Below, one piece after another: positions 1-8,329 of a stretch of 46,562 nucleotides of DNA. The notes beneath the pieces were generated by a model. The model saw only the letters and a program-made list of their open reading frames with translations. It searched no databases and was not told the DNA's origin. Source of the DNA: Acetobacteraceae bacterium (GTDB lineage: Bacteria; Pseudomonadota; Alphaproteobacteria; Acetobacterales; Acetobacteraceae); assembly GCA_030041255.1 (NCBI GenBank), contig JASHOF010000046.1, positions 1-46,562 of the forward strand, written 5' to 3'. A program made the position numbers and the translations under genes. How positions within the stretch are numbered: position 1 is the stretch's first letter; the number at the start of each line of letters is the position of its first letter.

Positions 1-1937
1 ATGCGAAAGCCCTCGGTCTGCACGAAGCTCCTGAGCTCGTTGATGGCTTCCTCGAAATCGCGGATCGGAGCGAGGCGGGCGGCGAGCGCGTGCAGAGGAT
101 CGGCCGTCGCTTCCTGGCGTGCCTCGGCTGGCTCGAGCAAGCCTTCGAGCGCCAGCGGATTGCGCTCCAGATGCTCGGCGAGCGAGGGCGCCGCGCCAAG
201 CACGGCGGCGATCCGGCCGAGCAGCGCCGGGTGGCGCTGGAAGAGGGAGAGAATTTGCACGCCCGAGGGCAGCCGGGAAAGGAAGGCATCGAAGCGGGCG
301 AGCGCTGCATCGGGGGCGCGCTGGCGGCCCAACGCGGCGAGGATTTGCGGGAGCAACCGGAGCAGGAGGGCCCGCGCACGCTCCGAGCGGATGGCTCGCA
401 GCCGGCCGGTCTGCCAGCCCTGCACGAACGAGGCGGCGGCGGGGGGATTGGCGAAACCGGCCTTGGCCATCGCCTCCAGCGCAGCCGGCGGCAACTCCTT
501 CACGCCACGGAGATCGAGCGCCTCCGGCAGCGCCTCGGTTTCGTGCTTCGGCTCGAACATCTCGCGATAGCGGGCCTCGACCCGTTGCAGGTGAGACAGC
601 AGATTCCGCGCGAAGTGCTCCTCCCCGGCCCCACCCATGAAGGTTGCGAAACGAGCCACACCTTGAGCGCTCCCGGGAAGGCTATGGGTCTGCCGGTCTG
701 CCACCATTTGCAGCCGATGCTCGACCGTGCGGAGGAAGCGATAGGAAGCGGCGAGGCCCGAGGCAGTGCGCGGCGGAAGCAGCCCGGCACGCGCCAGCAG
801 CGGCAGCGCGGCCAGGGTCGCCGGCACGCGCAGGCCCGGGTCCCTTCCGCCCCAGATGAGCTGGAGCGTCTGCACGATGAACTCGATCTCGCGGATGCCG
901 CCCGCGCCGAGTTTCAGATTGTGCCCGGCAAGGCGGCCGAATGGGCCATCCGCCGGCGCGGGCTTGAGCGCCGCCGCCGCGGCGACGCGCGCGTCGATGC
1001 GCCGGCGCATCGCATGGATGTCGTCGATGGCGGCGAAATCGAGATAGCGGCGCCAGACGAAGGGGCGAATCTCTTCCAGGAACTCGGCGCCGAGAGCAAG
1101 ATCGCCGGCGACCGGGCGCGCCTTGAGCATCGCCGCGCGTTCCCAGTTCTGCGCCATGCCTTCATAGTAGGCGAGCGCGGCGGGGAGCGAGACGGCTGGC
1201 GGCGTTGCAGCCGGATCAGGGCGGAGGCGCAGATCAATCCGGAACACGTAGCCGTTCGGATCACGCGCCTCCATCAGCGAGGCGAGATCGCGTGCCAGGC
1301 GCGCGTGCACCGCACCGGGAACGGCCTCGCCGCGGGTGCGGGCGGGATCGAACAGCAGGACGAGATCGACATCGCTCGAATAGTTGAGCTCGCGCGCGCC
1401 GAGCTTACCCATGCCGAGGGCGACGAAACCGCACGCACGGTCTGGTGCCGCGGGATCGGGGAGCACGATCTCGCCGGCGCGGTGCAAGGCAAGGAGAAGA
1501 TGGCGCGTGGCGAGCCCGAGCGCCTGCTCGGCGAGAGTCGAAAGCGCGGCGCAAACACGTTCGAGCTTCCAGGTGCCGCCGATATCGGCGATCGCGGTGA
1601 CGAGTGCGACCTGCCGCTTGGCCTGGCGGAGAAGGCCGGCGAGGCGCGGGCGGGCAATGGAAGGGTCGGCGGCGGCGAGCGGAGCGAGCGCGGCGGCGAA
1701 CGCGGCCTCTGGCCCGCTTTCAACGAACAGGCGAAATGCCGCCGGCTCGCGGAGCGCGAGATCGGAAAGATACGGGCTGTTGCCTCCGAGGGCGGCGAGC
1801 AGCGACTGCACGTCGGGACGGGAGGCGAGCCGGGCCTCGGCGCGGCCGAGCGCGGCGAAGCGCTCGATGAGGCGGTCGCGTGCGCCCGCATCGGCGGGCG
1901 GCGGCCAGTGCTCCGGGAGGTGGAAGGAAGGCGGCAT
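1..1937 (-). CDS. glnE: Bifunctional glutamine synthetase adenylyltransferase/deadenylase, partial (C-terminus outside window)
   Basis: Adds AMP to, and removes it from, a tyrosine of glutamine synthetase, so it sets cytoplasmic ammonia assimilation in response to PII protein. Reading leftwards from ATG 1937 gives 645 codons before the window edge; full GlnE proteins are roughly 950-1000 residues, so about a third is missing. The nucleotidyltransferase signature GMGKLGARELNYSSDVDL lies at residues 175-192, followed by LLFDPARTRGEAV. Further on, KLGAGGIREIEFIVQTLQL marks the helical domain after the first catalytic domain. The part seen is therefore the N-terminal deadenylase half plus the linker region. 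No good Shine-Dalgarno precedes ATG 1937 and no in-frame start lies close upstream. The start codon is 17 bp from that of the divergent AsmA-like gene. Identity is secure; the exact start less so. Confidence 0.93.
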   Translation of the reverse strand, partial: MPPSFHLPEHWPPPADAGARDRLIERFAALGRAEARLASRPDVQSLLAALGGNSPYLSDLALREPAAFRLFVESGPEAAFAAALAPLAAADPSIARPRLAGLLRQAKRQVALVTAIADIGGTWKLERVCAALSTLAEQALGLATRHLLLALHRAGEIVLPDPAAPDRACGFVALGMGKLGARELNYSSDVDLVLLFDPARTRGEAVPGAVHARLARDLASLMEARDPNGYVFRIDLRLRPDPAATPPAVSLPAALAYYEGMAQNWERAAMLKARPVAGDLALGAEFLEEIRPFVWRRYLDFAAIDDIHAMRRRIDARVAAAAALKPAPADGPFGRLAGHNLKLGAGGIREIEFIVQTLQLIWGGRDPGLRVPATLAALPLLARAGLLPPRTASGLAASYRFLRTVEHRLQMVADRQTHSLPGSAQGVARFATFMGGAGEEHFARNLLSHLQRVEARYREMFEPKHETEALPEALDLRGVKELPPAALEAMAKAGFANPPAAASFVQGWQTGRLRAIRSERARALLLRLLPQILAALGRQRAPDAALARFDAFLSRLPSGVQILSLFQRHPALLGRIAAVLGAAPSLAEHLERNPLALEGLLEPAEARQEATADPLHALAARLAPIRDFEEAINELRSFVQTEGFR

Positions 1938-1954
1938 GTGCGGACACGCTCGCC

Positions 1955-4900
1955 ATGCTGAAGCGCTCCGGTCAAGTCGCTCGTTGGCTGCTGCACCTGG
2001 CCGGGGAGATCGTGCTCGGCGTCCTGCTCGTTGTGCTGGTGGCGATCGGAGTGCTCGCCTGGCGGCTGGCCGAGGGGCCGATCGACCTCGGATTCCTTGT
2101 CCCGCGGCTGAGTGCGGCACTGGCAGGACGTCCGGGCGGCGTGCAGGTGCAGGTTGCGGCGGCGTCGCTGGCCTGGGAAGGGTTCCGGGCGGGAATCGAG
2201 AGCCCGCTCGATCTGGTGCTCGCCGATGCCGTCCTGACCAGTGGCGACGGTTCCGGGCGGGTGACGATACCCCGCGCAGAAGTCTCGCTCTCCGTGCCGG
2301 CCTTGCTGCTTGGGCGCATCGTGCCGCGGCGGATCGTCATCGAGGCGCCGCGCCTGCACCTCGTGCTTGGCAAGACCGGCGGACTTCAGCTCTCGTTCGG
2401 GGAGCGTCGTGCGGCGGCCGCACCATCACCTGGAACGGCACGGCTCGCAGGCGAGGTTCTCGATCAGCTTGCTGCCCCACCCGGGAACGATCGAGGCGAG
2501 GCCGCCGAGCGATTCCCGGCGCTGAGCGAGCTTTCGACGCTGGCGATTCGCGACGCCGATCTGACCGTGGTCGATCAGGAGCTGGGCGTCACCTGGTTCA
2601 CGCCCGCCGCCGGGATCAGGCTCGAGCGCGGCCCGCACGGCGGGCTTTCGGGCCAGGCGCAGATGGAACTGACGTTGAAAGACCATCCGGCGGTCCTTTC
2701 CGTGAAGGCGGAACTCAAGGCCCATCGAAGCCTGAACATCGTGGCGCATCTCGCGGCCGTGCGGCCTTCGGAACTCGCCGCCCTGGCGCCGGGCCTCGGG
2801 CCGCTGGCAGCGGTGGATGCGCCGGTCAACCTCGACCTCGATCTCGCGTTCGGGGCCAATCTGGAGCTGCAGAATGCGCGGCTGGAGGCTGATGCGGGCG
2901 CCGGCCGGGTGGCATTCGGCGGCGACAGCGTGCCAATAGAGAGCGGGGTGCTGGAGATTGCCTCGGCCGGAGAGGATGCGCTGACCGTTGAGCGCGCGAC
3001 GCTCCACCTTGCCGGGCCCGAAGGCAAAACCGGCCCGATCCTGAGTGGCAGCGGTTCGGCCTTCCGCGATGCCGACGGCGTCTGGCAGGGTGATCTCGCC
3101 TTTGCCGTGGATGCCGTGCCGATGGCGGATCTCGGCCGCTACTGGCCGCCCGCTATCGCCCCCGCCGCCAGGCAGTGGGTGACCGAGAACGTTACGGGCG
3201 GCGTGGCCGAAAAAGCGCGGGCGGCGGTGCGCTTTGCCTTTTCGCGACGCGACGATGCGCTGGTGCTGGAGAGCGCATACGGCGTGGTTCCGGCGAGCGG
3301 GCTCGTCGTGCACTGGCTCAGGCCGATCCCGCCGCTGACCGACGGAACCGCCACGCTGTCGATCGAAGGTCCCGATGCGATTTCGATTGCGGTGCAGCAC
3401 GCATCGGAAGGCCGCCTGCAAGTCAACGAAGGGACCGTCAGAATCACCCGGCTCGAAGCGCAGAACCAGACCGCGGCGATCACGGCACCGATCTCCGGGC
3501 CGCTGCAGGATGTGCTGACACTGCTGGCGCAACCCCGGCTCGGGCTTCTCTCGCGCCATCCGCTGCCCGTTTCGAAGGTCGAAGGCCACGCCGACGCTAT
3601 CATTACGATTTCGTTTCCACTGCTCACGAAGGTGACCATGGACCAGGTGGCGGTGCGTGCGAAATCGACACTGAGCGAGGTGCGGCTTGGAGATGTCGCC
3701 GGCGGATTCGACCTTGCCGCAGGCACCTTCAGCCTCGACGCCGATAACGACGGAATGGAGCTCGCGGGTTCGGGCGCGCTCGCCGGCGTTTCGACGCGCC
3801 TTCGCTACTCGATGGATTTTCGCACCGGTCCGCAAGCGGAGGTCAACCAGCGGCTGGCAGCGGATGCGACCGTCACGGCAGCGGAACTCGCCGGGCACGG
3901 AATCTTCGATGCGACCGGGGTGATCGACGGCCCGGTCGCCCTGGCGGCAGAACTGGCGATCGCGCGCAATGGTACGACCAGGGTGACGCTGGGTGCCGGC
4001 CTGACGCAAGCACTGCTCCGCATCGAGCCGCTCGGCTTCGTGAAGCCGCCGGGCGTGGACGCAAGGGCGAGCGCCGAGGTTACTCTCGCCGGGCAGCGGA
4101 TCGAAGCCATCGATCGTTTCGCTTTGAACGGAACGGGGATTTCGCTCGCCGGCTCGGCGAGCTTTGCGGACGGACGGCCGAGCTTCATCCGTATCGATCG
4201 AGCACGGCTCGGGCGCACCGATGCGAGCGGGTCGGTGCGCTTTCCCGCGCCTGGGCAGCCGGTGGCGATTGTTCTCGAAGGCCCCGTGCTCGATCTTTCC
4301 GCCAGGTTCGGCCACGCGGCCCCCGCCAACAGTGCGGCCGGCCCAGCCAGCAAGCCTGCGGGGAAGGGGCTGCCGTGGGTGCTCGACGCACGGTTCGGCC
4401 GCGTCCTGCTCGCGAATGGACGAACGCTCACCGATTGCGTGCTCAGGGCACAAAGCGACGGAATGATCATGACGGGCGCGAATCTTGGAGGAAGCCTGGG
4501 CCAGGGCGAGCCGCTCTCGCTCGCCCTCGCCCGCGAGGGGCCCGGGAGGGCGCTCTCGATCACGACCGCCGACGCGGGAGATCTGCTGGCGGCCCTCGAC
4601 ATCACGGACAGGATGCACGGCGGCGCGCTTTCACTGTCGGCGCACTATGACGATTCTGCCGCCGGGCGGCCGCTCGCCGGCACGGCCAATATCTCCAACT
4701 TCCGCGTCAAGGATGCGCCGGCGCTCGGGAAGGTTCTGCAGGCCATGACGCTCTATGGGCTGGTGGACGTTATGTCCGGTCCGGGACTTGCTTTTTCCGA
4801 AGCGGTGCTGCCGTTCGAGTTCACCGACGATGCCGTGACTTTGAAGGAGGCGCGGGCTTTCAGCTCCTCGCTTGGACTGACCGCCGATGGAACCATCGAT

Positions 4901-5134
4901 CTTGCCGCTGAGACCGCCAGGCTTTCCGGCACCGTCGTGCCCGCCTATTTCTTCAACTCCCTGCTCGGAAGAATCCCCCTGATCGGGCGATTGTTCAGCC
5001 CGGAGAAGGGCAGTGGCCTGTTCGCGGCCACCTACCGCATCGAGGGCCCGCTCGCCGACCCGACGGTCGCGGTCAATCCGCTGGCCGCCCTTACTCCCGG
5101 TTTCCTGCGCGGGCTGTTCCAGATCTTCGATTAG
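1955..5134 (+). CDS. AsmA-like / DUF3971 (YhdP-type) envelope protein
   Basis: A 1059-residue protein with one N-terminal membrane anchor (about residues 14-36, LAGEIVLGVLLVVLVAIGV) and a long region of repeated beta-strand character. The C-terminal stretch (FSEAVLPFEFTDDAVTLKEA, then GLTADGTIDLAAETARLSGTVVPAYFFNSLLGRIPLIGRLF) is the hallmark AsmA-like C-terminal region of the YhdP/TamB/AsmA superfamily. Family members span the periplasm and help move phospholipid to the outer membrane; that role here is inferred from family. I chose ATG 1955 because it places the hydrophobic anchor at the N-terminus. An upstream in-frame ATG at 1880 would add 25 residues encoded antisense to glnE and lacks support. 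The gene ends at 5134, convergent with the beta-lactamase-fold gene. Confidence 0.85.
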   Translation: MLKRSGQVARWLLHLAGEIVLGVLLVVLVAIGVLAWRLAEGPIDLGFLVPRLSAALAGRPGGVQVQVAAASLAWEGFRAGIESPLDLVLADAVLTSGDGSGRVTIPRAEVSLSVPALLLGRIVPRRIVIEAPRLHLVLGKTGGLQLSFGERRAAAAPSPGTARLAGEVLDQLAAPPGNDRGEAAERFPALSELSTLAIRDADLTVVDQELGVTWFTPAAGIRLERGPHGGLSGQAQMELTLKDHPAVLSVKAELKAHRSLNIVAHLAAVRPSELAALAPGLGPLAAVDAPVNLDLDLAFGANLELQNARLEADAGAGRVAFGGDSVPIESGVLEIASAGEDALTVERATLHLAGPEGKTGPILSGSGSAFRDADGVWQGDLAFAVDAVPMADLGRYWPPAIAPAARQWVTENVTGGVAEKARAAVRFAFSRRDDALVLESAYGVVPASGLVVHWLRPIPPLTDGTATLSIEGPDAISIAVQHASEGRLQVNEGTVRITRLEAQNQTAAITAPISGPLQDVLTLLAQPRLGLLSRHPLPVSKVEGHADAIITISFPLLTKVTMDQVAVRAKSTLSEVRLGDVAGGFDLAAGTFSLDADNDGMELAGSGALAGVSTRLRYSMDFRTGPQAEVNQRLAADATVTAAELAGHGIFDATGVIDGPVALAAELAIARNGTTRVTLGAGLTQALLRIEPLGFVKPPGVDARASAEVTLAGQRIEAIDRFALNGTGISLAGSASFADGRPSFIRIDRARLGRTDASGSVRFPAPGQPVAIVLEGPVLDLSARFGHAAPANSAAGPASKPAGKGLPWVLDARFGRVLLANGRTLTDCVLRAQSDGMIMTGANLGGSLGQGEPLSLALAREGPGRALSITTADAGDLLAALDITDRMHGGALSLSAHYDDSAAGRPLAGTANISNFRVKDAPALGKVLQAMTLYGLVDVMSGPGLAFSEAVLPFEFTDDAVTLKEARAFSSSLGLTADGTIDLAAETARLSGTVVPAYFFNSLLGRIPLIGRLFSPEKGSGLFAATYRIEGPLADPTVAVNPLAALTPGFLRGLFQIFD

Positions 5135-5152
5135 AACGGATCGCGCTTGACT

Positions 5153-5256
5153 GGAATCGCGGAGCGATCCCAAGGGGACCATGGGAGCGCGTGAATCCGC
5201 TCGGTCAGACAAAGGAGAGCGTGTTCAGTCAACCTGAACACGCTCTGGAACGTGAA
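5153..5256 (-). repeat. Intergenic hairpin element, copy A (type I)
   Basis: Lies between two convergent genes. It carries a perfect 12-bp inverted repeat (GAGCGTGTTCAG at 5217-5228, CTGAACACGCTC at 5234-5245, 5-nt loop), a linker GAATCCGCTCGGTCAGAC at 5193-5210, and a second hairpin at 5153-5171 (GGAATCGC, loop gga, GCGATCCC). The linker is an exact 18-bp reverse complement of 38917-38934. The large hairpin faces the 3' end of the minus-strand hydrolase gene. No T-run follows, so it is not a canonical intrinsic terminator, although it may block transcription from either side or protect mRNA ends. Confidence 0.8.
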
Positions 5257-5337
5257 GGCTCGAGGCAGGATCTCCAGACAGCGTGGATCGCACTCTCGAA
5301 CCGATGAAGCCGGGGCCTGGCTGCGCCGGCCGGCCGG

Positions 5338-6717
5338 TTACCTCGAGGGGCTCGTGCCTCCCGCACTCGCCTCGCCGCCGCCGGGGCCGGCCTGCGGCGA
5401 CGGATTGACCGCCGCCGGCCCGGAGGCCGGATGCTTCACCGTCTGCGGCTCGAGAACGCGCAAAACCGCTTCATAAAGACCAGCGATGTGGTTGTTGGCG
5501 GTGGCGCTGTTCTGGGCGATGACCACGATCATGTCGTCCCCCGCACGGCGGGCCCACAGGACCTCGTAGCCGAACGTCTCGCCTTCGTAGGCCCAGAGCG
5601 GGTTTCCGGTCAGGTCAAGCCAGTCCTGGCCGATGCCCAGCGAGTAGCCCTGCGGATCGGCCGGCGAGGTCGCCGCGATCGGCCGCCCCGAAGCCTGCGA
5701 GACGAGCGCGAACAACTCGGCTTTCTGGCGCGGCGGCAGCAGCGTGTCGCCGAACAGCGCCCTGATCCAGCGGGCCACGTCGGGCAGGCTGGCGATGATG
5801 CCGCCATCGCCCCTGGTGTTCGATTGGTTGATGGTCTTCACGTCCTGCCCGAGCAGTGCGTCGAGCGGCCATTCGGCGCATGGCGGGGCGACCTTCGCGA
5901 TGCTTCTGCACAGGGATTGTCCCGCGTACCCGCTGGCCATGTGAGCGAGCACCCGGGCCGGCGGCACCTTTGGCTCGTAATATGCCGTGTGCAATCCCAG
6001 CGGCTCGAACAGCCGCGTCCTGAGTGCATCGGCGAACGACATGCCGCCGGCCTTTTCGATGATCATCGCGGCCAGCACGTAGTTGGTGTTGATATACCGC
6101 CAGGGCCGCCCGGCAGCAGCCGTGCCGGGATAGGAATAGCCCACCAGTTGCTCGGTCGTGAATGTCCGGTGGATGTCCGCGACCAGGTCCTTCTGATAGG
6201 CCTTGCTCAACGCGTACTCGGCGGTACGGGCCGCCGTCATGTTGAGCAACTGCTCGATGGTGACCGACGACCATGCCGGATACTGCGGCAGCCACTTGCC
6301 GAGCGTATCGTGGATACTCAGTTTGCCCGCCGCCTCGAGCTCAAGCATCAGCACCGCCGTGAAGCTCTTGGTGATGCTGCCGATCTGGAACAGCGTGTCG
6401 GGGCAGATCGGCCGCCCATGCTGAAACGAGGTACTGCCGCTCGCGACATCGAAAGTCGCCCCGCCGGCTGACAGGCTTACATGCAGGCTGACGCCGGAGA
6501 AACCGTCCGCCCGCTGGTGCCGGGCGCGGTAGGCATCGAGCGCCTGCTGCAAGGCGGGGTAGCGAGGATCGCTGTGGCTGGCGGCAAGCCGGTCTTGCAG
6601 GTTGGAGCACTGGGCCTCGACCGGGTGCGTGCTCGTAAAGGCCACGCCGAGGATCACCGCGGCAAGGCCGACGGCTCGCCCGACAAACGATGATTTCGTT
6701 TGCATTCCGGCCGACAT
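5338..6717 (-). CDS. Secreted serine hydrolase of the beta-lactamase (class C/PBP-like) family
   Basis: A 459-residue protein starting at ATG 6717, which has a strong GGGAAAGG Shine-Dalgarno. An N-terminal hydrophobic stretch (VGRAVGLAAVILGVAFTSTH) followed by VEAQ is a signal peptide, so the enzyme is probably periplasmic or exported. The active-site S-x-x-K is in GSITKSFTAVLMLELE and the Y-x-N motif is probably in WRYINTNYVLAAMII; both belong to the Pfam Beta-lactamase family, which includes esterases, D-Ala-D-Ala peptidases and class C enzymes. The usual C-terminal H/K-x-G motif is not obvious; GETFGYE occupies that place. This argues for an esterase or peptidase role rather than antibiotic hydrolysis. 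An ATG at 6705 is an alternative start. The last 30 residues are Pro/Gly/Ala-rich. Substrate unknown. Confidence 0.85.
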   Translation of the reverse strand: MSAGMQTKSSFVGRAVGLAAVILGVAFTSTHPVEAQCSNLQDRLAASHSDPRYPALQQALDAYRARHQRADGFSGVSLHVSLSAGGATFDVASGSTSFQHGRPICPDTLFQIGSITKSFTAVLMLELEAAGKLSIHDTLGKWLPQYPAWSSVTIEQLLNMTAARTAEYALSKAYQKDLVADIHRTFTTEQLVGYSYPGTAAAGRPWRYINTNYVLAAMIIEKAGGMSFADALRTRLFEPLGLHTAYYEPKVPPARVLAHMASGYAGQSLCRSIAKVAPPCAEWPLDALLGQDVKTINQSNTRGDGGIIASLPDVARWIRALFGDTLLPPRQKAELFALVSQASGRPIAATSPADPQGYSLGIGQDWLDLTGNPLWAYEGETFGYEVLWARRAGDDMIVVIAQNSATANNHIAGLYEAVLRVLEPQTVKHPASGPAAVNPSPQAGPGGGEASAGGTSPSR

Positions 6718-6839
6718 AGCGCCTTTCCCGATGGCGCGCCAGCCACAGCCCGCCCCTTGACGTAACCCCTTGCCTCCCGGATCAGTTGCGCTGCGCCTTG
6801 CAGCGGGAGTTCGACGTGGACGAAGAGAGGGATCGGTAT

Positions 6840-7514
6840 GTGATCGCGCCGCCTCGGGTCGTGGCAATTCCGGTGGAGGGAGGCGGTTTGTTTCCTGTCC
6901 GCCGTGTTTTCTGCGTCGGCCGGAACTACGCCGAACATACCCGCGAGATGGGCGGGGATCCGGGCCGTGAGCCGCCTTTCTTCTTCATGAAGCCCGCCGA
7001 TGCGCTGCTTTCGCGCGGCGCCGACATGCCCTATCCGCCGGCAACGAGGGAGCTGCACCACGAAACGGAACTGGTCGCCGCGATCGGAACCGGTGGCGCC
7101 GACATTTCGCAGAGCGAGGCGCCGAAGCATGTCTTTGGCTACGCGGCCGGGCTCGACATGACCAGGCGCGACCTGCAGGGCGCGGCGAAGAAAGAAGGCA
7201 AGCCATGGGACATGGGCAAGGGCTTCGATTTCTCTGCCCCGATCGGCATGCTCATCGCGTCCGCCCGGATCGGGCACCCCTCACGTGGCAGGATTGCTCT
7301 TCGTGTCAATGGCGCGCTGCGCCAGGAGGCGGATCTCGCCCAGATGATCTGGAGCATCCCCGAGATGATCGCCCAGCTCTCCGCCCTGGTGCGGCTCGCT
7401 GCAGGCGATCTCATCTTCACCGGGACGCCGGCAGGCGTGGCCGCCGTCGAGCGCGGCGATCGACTCGACGGCGAAATTGAAGGCGTGGGCAGCGTGCGGA
7501 CGAAGATCGTCTGA
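6840..7514 (+). CDS. Fumarylacetoacetate hydrolase family protein
   Basis: A 224-residue enzyme of the FAH superfamily, a fold used for metal-dependent C-C hydrolysis or decarboxylation of acylpyruvates and related keto acids. Visible signatures are VFCVGRNYAEHTREMG, the metal-ligand stretch HHETELVAAIG, FGYAAGLDMTRRDLQ, and GDLIFTGTPAGVAAVERGD near the C-terminus. I chose GTG 6840 because GAGAGGG lies about 8 nt upstream and the product then begins like the short FAH proteins. A TTG at 6786 would add 18 residues without a ribosome site. Its TGA overlaps the ATG of exonuclease III (TGATG), so the two are translationally coupled. Specific substrate unknown. Confidence 0.88.
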   Translation: MIAPPRVVAIPVEGGGLFPVRRVFCVGRNYAEHTREMGGDPGREPPFFFMKPADALLSRGADMPYPPATRELHHETELVAAIGTGGADISQSEAPKHVFGYAAGLDMTRRDLQGAAKKEGKPWDMGKGFDFSAPIGMLIASARIGHPSRGRIALRVNGALRQEADLAQMIWSIPEMIAQLSALVRLAAGDLIFTGTPAGVAAVERGDRLDGEIEGVGSVRTKIV

Positions 7515-8329
7515 TGGCGCGGCACCGGCGGTCGCTCCGCATCGCTACCTGGAACATCAATTCGCTGAGGCTGCGCCAGAGCCAGCTTGCTTCCCTCGTC
7601 GAAGCGCTCGAGCCGGACATCCTTTGCCTGCAGGAAACCAAGGTGCCGGACGAGGCGTTTCCGGAGCTTCTGCCGGGGGCGCTCGGGTTTTCGCATTTCT
7701 TCCGGCGTGGCATGAAAAGCTATAACGGCGTTGCCGTTCTCTCGCGCATTCCGATCCAGGCCGTGAACGCGCCCACGTGGTGCGGCAGGCAGGATTGCCG
7801 GCATCTCGCCGTTCTACTCGAGCTGCCGGGCGGGCCGGTCGAGCTGCACAATTTTTATGTTCCTGCCGGGGGCGATGAGCCGGACCCCGGGAAGAACGAG
7901 AAGTTCGCTCACAAGCTCGCCTTCCTTGCCGAGGCACGCACATACTTCGCCGGTCGCAGCAACATGGCGCGCACGGTGCTGGCGGGCGATCTCAACGTCG
8001 CACCGCTCGAGAGCGATGTCTGGAGCCATCGGCAGCTCCTGGATGTGGTGAGCCACACACCTGTCGAGACGAAGGCCCTTTCCGCCTGGCTTGGCACCGG
8101 CTTCACCGACGCGGTGCGGCATTTCGTTCCCGAGCCGGAAAAGGTCTTCACCTGGTGGTCTTATCGCAACCGCGACTGGCGTCTTTCCGATCGTGGGCGG
8201 CGGCTCGATCACATCTGGGTTTCCGATGACCTCGCAGGCGCGCTCGTGCGGCAGGAGGTGTTCAAGGACGCACGCGACTGGGAACTCGCGTCGGATCATG
8301 TGCCGGTGGTCGTGGAATTGAAGATCTGA
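7514..8329 (+). CDS. xthA: Exodeoxyribonuclease III
   Basis: DNA repair enzyme of the exonuclease III/APE1 family: cleaves DNA 5' of abasic sites and degrades one strand 3' to 5'. At 271 residues it has normal length. Family motifs are intact: LRIATWNINSLRLRQ at the N-terminus, CLQETK with the metal-binding Glu41, LHNFYVPAGG, LAGDLNVAP (Asp159, Asn161), RLDHIWVSDDL, and the closing SDHVPVVVEL with the catalytic His. It is coupled by TGATG overlaps to the FAH gene upstream and to the CoA transferase downstream, an odd setting for a repair gene. Expression is probably from the FAH promoter. Confidence 0.94.
   Translation: MARHRRSLRIATWNINSLRLRQSQLASLVEALEPDILCLQETKVPDEAFPELLPGALGFSHFFRRGMKSYNGVAVLSRIPIQAVNAPTWCGRQDCRHLAVLLELPGGPVELHNFYVPAGGDEPDPGKNEKFAHKLAFLAEARTYFAGRSNMARTVLAGDLNVAPLESDVWSHRQLLDVVSHTPVETKALSAWLGTGFTDAVRHFVPEPEKVFTWWSYRNRDWRLSDRGRRLDHIWVSDDLAGALVRQEVFKDARDWELASDHVPVVVELKI

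Noticed and set aside
90-1961. 623-codon plus-strand open frame
   Set aside because: It is antisense to glnE, whose adenylyltransferase motifs are unmistakable; its own translation is Arg/Gly/Glu-rich with no family, as expected of a GC-rich shadow frame.
2426-4618. 730-codon minus-strand open frame
   Set aside because: Antisense to the AsmA-like gene, Arg/His-rich, no motif, no ribosome site.
5338-6717. Antibiotic-resistance beta-lactamase
   Set aside because: The S-x-x-K and Y-x-N motifs fit the wider serine hydrolase family; the third motif of true class C enzymes is not evident, so resistance cannot be claimed.
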